DNA of 64,000 nucleotides, from NCBI GenBank assembly GCA_946807835.1, contig OX327703.1, forward strand, positions 255,501-319,500, read 5' to 3'. Under the pieces are notes generated by a model. That model did no database searches and was not told where the DNA came from. It saw nothing but the letters and a program-made list of their open reading frames with translations. Source of the DNA: Ailanthus altissimus. Taxonomy: Eukaryota; Streptophyta; Magnoliopsida; Sapindales; Simaroubaceae. Below, piece by piece: positions 26,884 through 39,170 of the stretch. How positions within the stretch are numbered: the stretch's first letter is position 1; every line of letters begins with the position of its first letter. A program made the translations under genes and the position numbers.

Positions 26884-29798
26884 GTAACCACTTATCCACA
26901 ACCGATAAGAATAAATATTTACATATATATAATATTTATATTTTATTTGTATGTGGATAATACTTAATTTAAGTATTGTTATTAGTATTAATTGTATAAA
27001 TTAAGGACCTACTATTAGTATTGGGTTTATTTGCAAGAGTTTAGATTTATTTTAGGGACCAAATTATAATACTTTGAAAGTTTTTGTGGTTAATTCGTAA
27101 ATACTAAAAGTTAGCCTCTTAGTATAAAAATACACATTTTAAACCCTAATTCACTCATTTTTGGTCAAGCTACCCATTTTAGAGAGAGAAAAGAGAGAAA
27201 TAGAGGGGAGAGAAAGAGAAAAAGAAGAAGAAAAAGAATAAGAAATTAGAATTTTAGGCTTTAAGAAATACATCATAACTCTTTCTCAATTTATTGATTT
27301 TAATTAAGTTAATTTATTTAAATTTTGATTTCTGAAAATATGTGAAATTGAGGACTTGATATGGATTTTGTAAGATATATTGAGAATTAATGATGATTAT
27401 GTAGATAACTTGATAAATCATAAAGAATTTCTACTTGATAGTCTCTTTATCTAAGAATTTTATAAATTGGTTCACCTAAAAAGTGTAGTAGTGAGCTAGG
27501 CTAGGTATAGTAGCTCAAAGATAATATTCGCGGATAAGCTTCATAAATAAGAGAGTCTCGACTCGAAGAAGTAGTCCATTCAGTCAGGATTAAGATTGTG
27601 TGATAGAAAGGGCTGATCAATTACACGGCTTGGGCAAAAGGTTGATTCAATCCTACTACTCCCTTCACTTCTTTTATCTCTCTCGATTCACGACTTAAAT
27701 CGTAGGTAAGGGAGGAGATGGATTCGTTTGCTTGTTGAGTGCGGTTTGCGTAGTTTAGTGTGGCTTCCCTTTCGTCATTGGTAGAGAGATTGAGTCATTG
27801 TTCTGATTTTGGATTTTAGGAATATAAAATTAGACATGTCTAGAATCATTTGAGACTTTGAATCGATTGCAAATTTCAAAAATTGAATTTTTAATGAATT
27901 TATAAAAATGACCCTGAAATTTTAAAAATTTTCTATATTAACAGTATACTACAGTGAAAAATAATTTTTGACCTGCTGAATGATCTTCAAAAATTACGAA
28001 TTTCTGGAATATGATAAATTTATATGTCTAATGTAATATACTCAGAATTAAAAATTTAGATCAATGTGATTAAATTGTTATGATTTTTTAAAGTGTATTA
28101 GCTCATTGCAGTATTTGATTAACAGATTTTTAAAGTTATGGAATAAAATAGTTTTAAAATACTTTTGACAGGAATTTTGAAGTAAAATATTTATCCCAAT
28201 AGCCCGCCCGCTCGATTTATGATCCATTTTCCGATTCCATCACCCAATCTCATGAGAAGCAAGCCCGATCAAAATGACTAAGTTTCATGACTTGACCAGT
28301 CACTTACCCTTGTATTAGAAGATCATCTCACCCTGTGGTCGACATTCCATTCCCCTTAGTCGTAGGTGCTCGTTCTATTTTGATTTGAATGGGCTCATGG
28401 ATTAAGATATATGTTAAGAGTAATTCTGTAGTAGTTTTATAATTTTTGAGTTAGTATATAATTTTATAAAATTGTGAGATTGAATATTGTTCAATAAATA
28501 TCTTGATTCTGTCAGGATAATAGTTTGGATTTGATGGTGTTTATAAAATGGATTGTGTAGGAATTATCATATAATATTTATATATAAGAAGGATATATGA
28601 GTCAAGAAAGAGATATTCTGATTTTCGAGCAATTGGACATCATTTGATGTATAAGAAAATTTTGTTAAGTGTAAGTGGTCAGAATGACAGGTTTTGAGAA
28701 ACCAAGTAATTAGACCAATTCGATGTGATAAGTGCAATATGTGTAATTTTGTAAGCTATTTAAAGTGTTTTATATGAATAGTGAGGCTTATGAAAGGATT
28801 AATCTTCATTGATAGGTTAAGGAGAATTAAGCTTTGTACTCGAAAGTGTTAAGAGGTAAGTATCCTAGACTTTTACTAAAATCACAATAAACATAGTAAT
28901 TGTTTGTGTATGATTTTGTAAATGTGCTTAGAAATATATTTATGTTATGCCAAAGTATATTTGATATGAAATGTGAAAGACATATGTTTATGAATGTGAG
29001 TATTGACATTGAGCATGGACATACATGTGTTTATAAAAGTAAGCTTTTAAAATGAAATGTGTTTAACAAATAAAGCTTTTGAAGTAAAAAATGTCTACGA
29101 GATACGTTTTGTGTTTTACGGATGCTTAAACTCACTATTTACTTAGTAGGCACCTTATATGATTTATAAAGCCTTTATGTATGGTCTTTCCTTCTTGAAT
29201 GGTATATGTTATGTGTTCCATATGTATAGAGGATCTTATTGGTACCTAAAAGAAAAGTGAGTCATCATATTCGTGTGGTGGTGTATTAATGCATGTGCGA
29301 GGGCTCATTAATGATCAGGGTGAGGGTGTGGCTCTTACCTTTAAGCATAAGCATTATATATATATAATTTAAACCTCACTTGTGTTATTCCCCTCATATG
29401 GTATGTCATTGAAGGATGACATTTGGCTCATTATGTGATATATGATATGAAAGTCCTACTAAGTAGTAGTTGAGTAATGGTTTTTCTGTTATATGTTTTG
29501 AAAGAATATATAAGCATTTACCTGACATGTGATTTAATAAGATTATGATTTTGATTTATTACGGCATATTATACATATGCATTGTGTATATATATGTATT
29601 TGTATTTTGATATATGAAAAACTAGTATGCTTACTGAGTTTTATACTCATTATAGTTTATGATGATTTTAGGTAAATAAGGTACATGTGTGCCTAGCGAA
29701 TTTGGTAATGCTTCTGCTGTCCCTTGGGTTCCCTAAGTTACTAGGTTGCTAAGTGTTTCATTTGTGGACATGTAGTTTAAGATATTTAATTTGTCCGT

Positions 29799-32700
29799 TG
29801 TAGTGACCACTTATCCACAACCGATAAGAATAAATATTTATATATATATATAAATATACGTATTTTATTTATATTTGAGTGATACTTGATTTATGTATTA
29901 TTATTATTATTAGTGTTTGTATAGATTAAGGACCTACTATTAATATTGTGTTTATTTGTAAGACTTTAGATTTATTTTAGGGATCAAATTATAATACTTT
30001 AAAAGTTTTGGGGGTTAATTCATAAATATTAGAAATTAGCCTCTTAGTATAAAAAAAATACACATTTGAAACTCTAATTCACTCATTTTGGTTGAGTCAC
30101 CTCTTTTAGAGTGAGAAAAGAGAGAAAGAAATGGGAGAGAAAGAGAAGAAGAAGAAAAAAAAAAAACAAAGTTGGAATTTAAGCTTTAAGAGGTATATTA
30201 TAACATTTTCTTAGTTTTTTGGTGTTAATTTAGTTAATTCCTTTAAGTTTTGATTTTTGAAAATATGTAAAATTGAGGATTTGATGTGAATTTTGTAAGA
30301 TATTGTGAAAATTGATGATGATTTATGTAGATAGCTTGACAAATCATGATGAATTACAGAATTTATACTTGATAGTCTCTTGATCCGAAAATTTTATAAA
30401 TTGTTGTACTTCGATTTTAGTTTTGGATTTTGAGTATATGAAATTAGACATTCTAGAATCATTTGAGACTTTGAATTGATTGAAAATTTCATAAATTGAA
30501 TTTGTAGTGAATTTACCAAAATGACCCTGAAATTCTAAAAATTTCCTGTGTTAACAGTATGATAGAGTGACAAATAATTTTTGATCTGCTGAATAATCTT
30601 CAAAAATTACAACTTTATGGAATCTGATAATTTTATATGTCTAATATGATATACCCAGAATTGAAAATTTAGATCAATGTGGTTAAATTATTATAATTTT
30701 CTAAAGTGTATCAGCTGATTGCAGTATTTGATTAACAGAATTTTAAAGCTATAGAATAAAATAGTTTTAAAATATCTTTGGCAATGATTTTGAAGTGAAA
30801 TATTTATCATTGATTGATATATGTGTTAAGAGTAATTCTATAGTATTTTATAATTTTTGAGTTAGTATATGATTTTATAAAATTAGGAGATTGAATACTG
30901 TTTAGTAAATATATTGATCATATCAGGATAATAGTTTGAATTTGATGGTGTTTATGGAATGGATTGTGTAAGAATTATGATATAATATTCATATATAAGA
31001 ACGATATATGAGTCAAGAATGATATATTCTGATTTTGGAGTAATTGGACATTATTTGATATATAAGAAAATTTTGTTAAGTGTAAGTAGTCAAAATGATA
31101 GGTTTTGAGAAACTAAGTAATTAGACCACTTCAATGTGATAAGTGCAATATGTGTAATTTTATAAGCTATTTAAAGTGTTTTGTGTGAATTTTGAGGCTC
31201 ATGAAAGGATTAATCTCCATTGATAGGTTAAGGAGATTTAAGCTTTATAACCGAAAGTGTTAAGAGGTAAGTATACTAGACTTTTTACTGAAATCACAAT
31301 AAACACAGTAATTGTTATGTATGATTTTGTAAATGTACTTGGGAATAAGTTTATGTTATGTCAAAGTATATTTTGATATAAAATGTTAAAAACATGTGTT
31401 TATGAATGTGAGCATGGATATACATGACATATATGTATTTTTGAAAGTGAGTTTTCAAAATGAAATGTGTTTACAAAGAAAGCTTTTGAAGTGTAATATG
31501 TCTATGAGAAATATTTTGTGTTTTGAGGATGCTTGAACTCACTGTTGACTTAGTAGGCATTTTATGTGATTTGTGAAGCCTTTATGTGTGGCTTTTTCTT
31601 TGAGATTGATATATGTTATGTGTTCTGTATGTAGGGAGGATCCTTGCTACCTAAAGGAAGATTAGTCATCACATTCGTGTGGTGGTGTATTGGTGCATGT
31701 AAGATGACTCACCAATGATTAGGATGAGGGTTTAACTCTTACTTTCAGGCTTGAACATTATATATATGTAATTTAAACCTTATTTATACTATTCATCTCA
31801 TATGATATGTCACTCACGAGTGACATTTGACACATTATGTGATATGGAAGTCCTACTAAGTAGTTGAGTGATGGTATTCCTATTATATATTTTGAAAGAA
31901 TGTGTAAGCGCTTACCTGACATGTGATTTGATAAGATTATGATTTTTATTTATCACAGCATATCATACACATGCATTGTGTACATATATATATTTGTATT
32001 TTGATAGATGAAAAGCTAGTATGCTTACTGAGTTTCATACTCATTATAGTTTATGGTGATTTCAGGTAAATAAGGCACATGTATACTTAGTGGATTTGAC
32101 AAGGCTTCTATTATCCCTTGGGTTTCCTAAGTTGCTAGGTTGCTAAGTGTTTCATTTATGGAAACGTAGTTTAAGATATTTGATTTATCCCTATTAAATA
32201 AATACTTATATATTATTTTATTAGCTGTGATTGTATTTGGTTTATGTTTCACCAAGTATGGTCATAAGTAGAACTTTGTGTTGAACTTACTAGCAACTTG
32301 CTAAGAATTCCTATGTTGAATTTAAGTTTAATATTTTACGCAATATTAATTATGAGTGCATGTTTACACTTAAAATATAACGCAGCTATCGCAGTATAGA
32401 TTGAGGTGTCGATCCCACGAGGAAACTCTTGGCAAAATAGGTTGGTGAAGTAAAATATTAAAGCAGTAGCAAAGGATAAAATTAATTGATTTAAGTGGAT
32501 AAGATAGAATTGTCTATGAATTGAGGAAAATGTCTTATGATGATTTAAATAAGGCTTCGAAAATCACAATTATGCTTTATAAATCTACTCTACACTTTAA
32601 TTCAATGTTCATAACTCAATTGATAGTTTTACATCTAAACAATCAATCAGAAGATATGTAAAATATAGTACATTTGATAACACATGTATTTGATATGACT

Positions 32701-33988
32701 AAACTCTTTACAAATATTAACACAAATCTTGTTCATTTATAAAAGTTATCTAAGATAGACAATATATCATTTTGACAATATTGTAGTAAAAGATCAATTT
32801 GAATATCAAACATTTATTGCCCTTACATGTTATCCAAGATCAACAATATATCAATTTGACAATATTGCAGTAAAATATTAACATATAAAACAATGTAACC
32901 AGTAACAATTATAATTCAACAAGAATCACATAAAAAAAGCATGATTGAACATATATGAGGCATGAGAATTATAATCTCTGGATTATAGAAAATAAAATAG
33001 ATAAGAGTTTCATCAAAATCAAACTTACAACATTTGTAGCTCTTGACAACGAATCAAAGCATAGAAGTAGATTTATTACACATAAAAGTTCATCTCTTAG
33101 CCTTGACAAGAACTCTAGCCTAAATTATAATACATGTTAATGAGAAGAAAAGAAGAGATAATTATCTAATATTGAAAACATCCTAAGAGTCTCCTTATAT
33201 AGACAATGAATAGAAATATGTCATGGGTGACATCAATCTTCAATAAGTTTAGGCCAATAACTCGTTCATCCATTTGCAACATATTTTTTATAATGTAAAT
33301 GATCGATGTAGCCTCTATGGCCGACAAGAAAGTTGTATCATTTTGTCTCTTCTTTCCATAGGCACTGAGTTCATACAAATTGGATGAGTATCCAATGAGA
33401 TATGAGCACAATTCCAAAGATACATTAGATTTTGGCCAACAACCATTTTACCCACTTGCAATGTAATTTGGTCCATGATAACGGCTAATTTGGACTTTAC
33501 CATCAACATAAGAGTTGTTAATAATTAAGTCAGTATTTCACAGCTTTAATATTTATACCAATTGAGTACATATTTTGTGATATACGGTCCAAATACATGA
33601 GTTAGGTCAAGCTGGATAGAAGTTGTAGCCCGATTCTATTGTATCTCAATTTTTGGCCCATAACATGTTGGATTTAGCTTTTCCACTATTCTTCAAGTTT
33701 GTGTAAGATTGAATCATGTTACACTAGGTTTAAGAATTTCTTCATTTCGATTTCTACATTGAGAGTTATGTTCATTTTACCTAAACCTGTGCAAATAACA
33801 TTCATTAACCACAATTTAAGAAGAACACTTTAATTCAAGCTAAAATACAAGAAAATGCTAAAATTAGTGACATTAAATGGTGACTAAATCTCTTAATAAA
33901 TATTTATTTTCATGTTCTCATTAGTGCACATTATTGAATGAGTGTAAGTTATGTCGTGTGTCGGATCTTTTGGGTTTGGGGCGTGACA
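29799..33988 (+). mobile_element. Solo LTR (family A, copy 2) inside copy 1, TSD TCCGT
   Basis: It begins TGTAGTGACC and ends GGGGCGTGACA, flanked by the perfect repeat TCCGT (29794-29798 and 33989-33993). It aligns with copy 1 over nearly its full length but lacks two blocks found there. No internal region is present, so it is a solo LTR; without the nested insertion it is about 2.6 kb. Confidence 0.9.
32361..33923 (-). mobile_element. Solo LTR of the Tat/Athila-like family, TSD GTGCA
   Basis: This 1563-bp block is a third copy of the LTR that bounds the element at 36221-45728. It is flanked by the perfect repeat GTGCA (32356-32360 and 33924-33928). Its plus-strand start TGTTTACACTTAAAAT matches TGTTTACGCTCAAAAT of the other copies, and its end CTCATTA is a decayed TTCATCA. 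Removing it rejoins the host LTR at GTGCACATTATTG. Confidence 0.9.
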
Positions 33989-34229
33989 TCCGTATTGAAT
34001 AAATACTTATGTATTATTTTATTAAGTGTGGTTGTATTTGATTTATGTTTCACCAAGTATGGTCATGGGTTAATTTTTGTGATGAATCTACTAGCAACTT
34101 ACTAAGAATTCCTATATAGAATTCAAGTTTGAAATTTTATACAATATTAATTATAAGTGCACATTATTGAATGAATGTAAGTTATGTCGTATGTCAGATC
34201 TTTTGGGTCTGAGGCGTGATAGCTTTTCG

Positions 34230-34241
34230 TGGTATCAGAGC
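34230..34241 (+). other. Primer-binding site (tRNA-iMet type) of family A element
   Basis: TGGTATCAGAGC, complementary to the 3' end of initiator tRNA-Met, lies eight bases after the LTR end. Confidence 0.85.
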
Positions 34242-34793
34242 TAAGATATGATTCTGTAGACTTTTAGGTGTCAAGTCAAGAAAACTGAGTAGATGCCGAA
34301 TCCTTAGGATTGTATTAATAGCTTTGTTGTGTAAATGTTTGACATCTTGTTTAAATTTTTGTATGATTTTAAAAAGATGACACATTATCCAAGAGCTGCT
34401 AAGATTGTTGATATTGTAAATAATGGTACTTTTGTTGATCTTAATGTTACCATTTAGGATTTTTTTTCTTAAGTTGTGACTAATATGCTTAGTAAGAATG
34501 ATGCCGAACATCTTATAATGATAATTTACATGTCATAGAGCAAATTGAGACAGTTTTCTCAATGTAAAAATATAGAGAAGTAAAGTATTGAATACATCAA
34601 TTGAAATAACTTTTATTGAAATAGAAATCTTGCTAAGAAAAAAGGAAACAACAACAACAACAATGGCGGCAACAAAATAACAGTAGAGGCTACAGACTGA
34701 GATTTAAATCTATTTTGCGCTTCTTTTCACTGTTATAAGTAAACCAATTAACTGATACAATGTTAGATTAGACAGATGGATAAAAGACTTTAA
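34242..34793 (+). other. Residual internal region of family A element
   Basis: About 550 bp after the primer-binding site, possibly decayed gag. A CAA trinucleotide run at about 34651-34666 would encode poly-Asn or poly-Gln. No retroviral domain was recognisable and no 3' LTR follows, so the element is truncated. Confidence 0.45.
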
Positions 34794-35290
34794 TTAATCA
34801 ATCAGTTGATCAACAGTTGGAGCATAAATAAGAATCCGTCGTGCTGGAAGTGTGATAAATTGTCTTTCCACTGCATAGTCAAGAAAAGATAACAACTCGT
34901 TATAAAAACCATTAACATTTAACAAACCAATAGATTTTTGGTGTATTTGTAATTATGCCCATGAGACAATTTGAAAATTTTCTTCCAAGGTCCCAAGACC
35001 TCCTGGTAGAGCTATAAAGGCATCTGCATACCTAAGCATTTGAGTTATTCGCTCGTACATAAATGAAACTTGTAATTCATCTCCAACTATTTTTCCTATA
35101 ATATTTTCAATAGCTAGAGGTTTTGGAATGATGCCCAAAACTCGACTGCCTTTATTGTGTACAGTTTTTACCACAAACCCCATTAACCCACGGCTACCTC
35201 CTCCATATACTAAATGTATCTTTTGTTCAACTAACACCTTAAATAAATACGCTCCACTAATAATTTTGCTGATCCATTAATCAAATCTCT
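34794..35290 (-). pseudogene. LOG: LOG-like cytokinin riboside 5'-monophosphate phosphoribohydrolase, intronless pseudogene
   Basis: LOG enzymes release active cytokinin bases from their ribotides in the cytosol. The minus-strand frame reads VYGGGSRGLMG, VLGIIPKPL, then YERITQMLRYADAFIALPGG with GLGTLEE (the LOG signature PGGxGTxxE is intact), a SWA block, [30 protein letters not shown] and a terminal stop at 34796-34794. Damage: an in-frame TAA after SWA near 34950 (probably CAA to TAA), a shift near 35240, and loss of the 5' quarter. LOG genes are normally split by several introns, yet the sequence here is continuous, which suggests a retrocopy. No poly(A) tail or TSD was found, so capture of cDNA by another element or loss by decay is possible. 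Confidence 0.85.
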
Positions 35291-35624
35291 GCCAACATCA
35301 ACTTTTGAGAAATTAGTTTACAAAATTAGTATATGATGGTTCAATAAATTATCAAATTAGTGGATATTACTCTGAGGGGGAGGGTGCATTCTGCTAAGAG
35401 AATAATTGCATTAATCACAAACGTGCATTGTACTTCTTTTTTCTTCGACCAAGTTTTATTTCAATGGATTTTATTGGTAAGGTTTTTAATGAGGCAGTCT
35501 TAAAGCACGTTCATTACCACTATACATTATAAAGCTATATTTATTTTTGCTTAATTTTTGTCTTACTAGTTTTTTTAGCAAGAAACTATACAACTAATTT
35601 CGTGGAATTCAATAGAGAGTATTA

Positions 35625-35825
35625 TGAAAGTGAATCAATGAGGGGTAAATTAGTGAATTCTATCCCCTTCTCTCACCTATAAATATGTGTACAGTCCCCT
35701 TTATAATTCATTAACTTCCAATACTTTCTAAAGATTTTTTATTATCTGAGTTATCCTTGACTCTTACCTTTTATTATTCATTTATAATAATTTACTTAAA
35801 TTATTATCACATATTCTTTCTTGTT
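35625..35825 (+). repeat. Fragment of copia LTR, same family as 19300-19515
   Basis: It shares with 19300-19515 the order GGGGTAAATT, CTCACCTATAAATATGTGTA, TTTATAATTCATT and AGATTTTTTATTAT. No adjoining coding sequence of a copia element was seen. Confidence 0.55.
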
Positions 35826-36097
35826 TTATAATTTAGTTATGATGGGCTATTCTCTCTTGGAAAGATTTCATGGCCTTTCCCATTGTATGAGGTATGGTCT
35901 ATCCAACAATTTGGCCCAGTAGCTATCGTTGGACCATTAGCTCCAATTGTCCCTATTTTCTTCGATCTCACTTCTAAATTAATAATAATAGTAATAATAT
36001 GTAATTGTATTAAAAGCCTAGAGGTAAAGAACTGACAACACATTCACCTTTACTAGAGATTTTGAGTTCAATCACCCCTTCTCCCCCTTTCTTATGT

Positions 36098-36165
36098 CAA
36101 TAATAAAATAATAATAATAACAATAACGACATCAATAATAATAATGATAATAATAATAATAATAT
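36098..36165. repeat. (AAT)n microsatellite, interrupted
   Basis: A run of AAT units with a few interruptions (ACA, ACG, ATG) lies just left of the gypsy element. Confidence 0.8.
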
Positions 36166-36220
36166 GCTCCAAAAAAGAAAAATAAATAAATAAGTATAAG
36201 TCAAGCCTTGCTTACGCGTG

Positions 36221-37774
36221 TGTTTACGCTCAAAATGTAATGTGGCTATCGCAATATAGATTGAGGTATCAATCCTACGAGAAAACTTTCAGCAAAATAG
36301 GTTGGTGAAGTAAAATATTAAAACAGTAACAAAGAAGAAGAAAATTAATTAATTGGTTTAAGTGAATGAGATAGAATTGTCTATGAATTGAGGAAAATGT
36401 CTTATGATGATTTAAACAAGGCTTCGAGAATCACAATTATACTTTATAAATTTACTCTACACTTTGGTTCAATGTTTATAATTCAATTGACAATTTTACA
36501 TCTAAACAATCAATCAGAAGATATGTAAAATATAGCATATTTGATAACACGTGTATTTGATGTGACTAAACTCTTTGCAAATATTAACACAAATCATGTT
36601 CATTTATACAAGTTATCTAAGATCGACAATATATCATTTTAACAATATTGCAGTAAAAGATCAACTTGAATATCAAACATTTATTGTCTTTACATGTTAT
36701 CCAAGATCGACAATATATCAATTGACAATATTGCAATAAAATATTAACATATAAAACAATGTAACCAATAACAATTATAATTCAACAAGAATCATATAAG
36801 AAAAGCATGACTGAAAATATATGAAACATGAGAATTATAACCTCTGGATTATAGAAAATAAAATAGATAAGAGTTTAACCAAAACCAAACTTAGAAACAT
36901 TTGTAACTTTTGACAACGAATCAAAGCATAGAAATAGATTTATTACACATAAAAATTCATCTCTTAGCCTAGCCAAGAACTCTAACCTAGATTACAATAC
37001 ATGTTAATGAGAAGAAATAAAAGAGAATTATCTATTGTTGAAAACGTCATAAGAGTGTCCTTATATAGGCAATGAATGAAAATATGTTAGTGTGACATCA
37101 ATTTTTAATAATTTAGGCCAACAACTCGTTCACCCACGTGCATCACCGTTTTGATAATGTAAATGACCGATGTATCTTTTTTGGCCAACATAAAAGTTGT
37201 ATAATTTTGTCTCTTCTTTCCATAGGCACTGGGTACATGCAAATTGGATGAGTATCCAATGAGATATAGGCAAAATGCCAAAGATGTGTCAGATTTAGGC
37301 CAACAACCTTTTTACCCGCTTGCAAGACAATTTGATCCATAATAACGATTGATTTGGACTTTACCATCAACATAAGAGGTGTTGATAATTAAGTCAGTAT
37401 TTCACAGCTTCAAGAATTATACCAATTGGGTTTGTATTTTGTAAGATACCATGAGTTGGGTCAAGCTGAGCGGAAGTTGTAGCCTGATTCTATTGTATCT
37501 CAATTTTCGGCCCATAACACGTTGGATTTGGATTTTCAACTGTTCTTCAAGTTTGTGTAAGATTGAGTCATGTTACTCTAGGTTCAAGAATTTCTTCATT
37601 TCAATTTTTACATTAAGAGTTATGTCCATTTTACCTAAACTTGTTCAAATAACATTTATTAATCACAATTTTATGAGAACACTTTATTTCAAGCTAAAAG
37701 TACAAAAATGCTAAAATTAGTGACATTAAATGATGATTGCCTCTTAATAAATATGCATTTTCATGTGTTCATCA
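36221..37774 (-). repeat. 3' LTR of the gypsy element
   Basis: On the plus strand it begins TGTTTACGCTC and ends TGTTCATCA; on the element strand it begins TGATGAACAC. It is homologous over its full length to 44167-45728 and to the solo LTR at 32361-33923. Confidence 0.93.
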
Positions 37775-37786
37775 CAGCCCCCAATC
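37775..37786 (-). other. Polypurine tract of the gypsy element
   Basis: On the element strand GATTGGGGGCTG directly precedes the 3' LTR, the expected place for the plus-strand primer. Confidence 0.65.
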
Positions 37787-39170
37787 AGCTTAATGTTATT
37801 CTCTATCAATTCAAGCGTAAATAGAATATGCAAAACTACCAAAGTATTTCAAACAAAAAGTCAGTTCAAGATCACTGTTGTTATTATGGTTTTTTCAATT
37901 ATAACTTCCAAAAATTGTGTGTGTGTGTGAACTAAGCCATAACCATCTTACCACAAACCACAAGAGATATAGCCTTCAGAATTTCTCCAAGTAAAAGCCT
38001 CAACTCCATATCCTCACAGGTGTATGATTGTTAAAAGGTTAGGATTTCTCTCATAGAGTTGGAATATAGTTAAGCACTTAAAAAAAGTCAATTTTAAAAA
38101 TAGATATACAAACTAATATTGATCCAAAGATAGAAAAAATCAATCGCTTAGAAATCAATCATTCTTGACATGTACCAGTTTTAGGACTTCAATTGTCTTG
38201 TGAGAATAATACAAATATAGCTTGGTGAGAAAATCGATTTACAAGATATTTGCCTTCTAAAATTGAATGAAGACTTTATTAAACTAAATTGATTCTTTTT
38301 TTAATATATATTTTTCTTTTTTCTTTTTTCTTTTTTTTATATGTATATATTTTTCTTTTTTTTTTTTTAAGAATACAAAGAAGCATTACAAAATAATAAA
38401 AAAAAACATTTGTCACCAAAATATATTATACACAAATGCAACCAACTTATCCCTTAATTCAAATAATATCAATCTAAACAAAAATTAACCAATTCAAAGG
38501 ATCAATGAAGGTTTATAAGCTGTTTTCTCAATCTTTTCACTTACTCACAAATGATATGTGAGATTAGAAAAATATATAGTTAAACATAAAAATTCTCTTG
38601 GCTATATAAATTGAATCATCCGTCTTATTACAATGCTTTGCATTGTGCTCAAAAATATTTTGGAAGTCATTCTTTAGTAACCTAAATAGAAACAGTGACT
38701 TAACCTAAATAATTTTGAAATCATACCTAGGCAAAAAAGTAAATTTCTTTATACAAGAATTACCAAGACTACAAGCAATAAACAGCAATACATGAAACAT
38801 AAAATAAAACAACAAAAAGTTAGTTAAAATGTGTTTCAAAAGTTAGAAATAAAACTCCTTCTCTGCCATTCTAATTTGACCTAGAATGCATCTCAAGAGT
38901 TTAAAAATGAACTATTTACTATGTCATTTTAATCAAATGTCGGACATATAATTTTTATTTTTTTTAATGCAAAATGCAACTTATGTCTACTATCCTCCTC
39001 CAAACCAGATGAAACATTGTCATCAATGTTTAAATAGAAAGAGATAAAGTATAGGAGACATTATTTAAAACGTCAGTTATTCGAAAGAAACAAACTTGAG
39101 GACACTTGAGTAAATATAAACTAAAATGATGATACTGATAAATAAATAAAACAAAGAAAAACACATATAT
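37787..39170 (-). other. Non-coding 3' region of the gypsy element
   Basis: About 1.4 kb between the last ORF and the polypurine tract. It is AT-rich with a pyrimidine-rich stretch near 38298-38370 and a short GT run near 37918-37929. No coding sequence was recognised. Confidence 0.55.

Larger units (their letters stand above)
26880..34221 (+). mobile_element. Gypsy-type LTR (family A, copy 1), interrupted
   Basis: Copy 1 runs from about 26880 to 29798 and, after a nested insertion, from 33994 to 34221. It starts with a decayed version of the TGTAGTGACCACTTATCC end seen intact in copy 2 and ends GGCGTGATA (copy 2 has GGCGTGACA). A primer-binding site follows at 34230, so this is a 5' LTR whose internal region is mostly lost. 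Net LTR length is about 3.1 kb. It contains a purine-rich stretch near 27180-27240 and no coding sequence. Confidence 0.85.

Noticed and set aside
26880..34221. Possible CRISPR-like or satellite array because of the many recurring words
   Set aside because: The recurrences are two full LTR copies, one nested in the other, not short repeats with spacers.
36017..36095. SINE-like patch with GAGTTCAATCACC resembling a B-box
   Set aside because: Only one weak box match, no TSD and no clear A-box; kept out of the feature list.
38298..38370. Pyrimidine-rich run as a polypurine tract
   Set aside because: It lies 500 bp inside the element; the true tract position is beside the LTR at 37775-37786.
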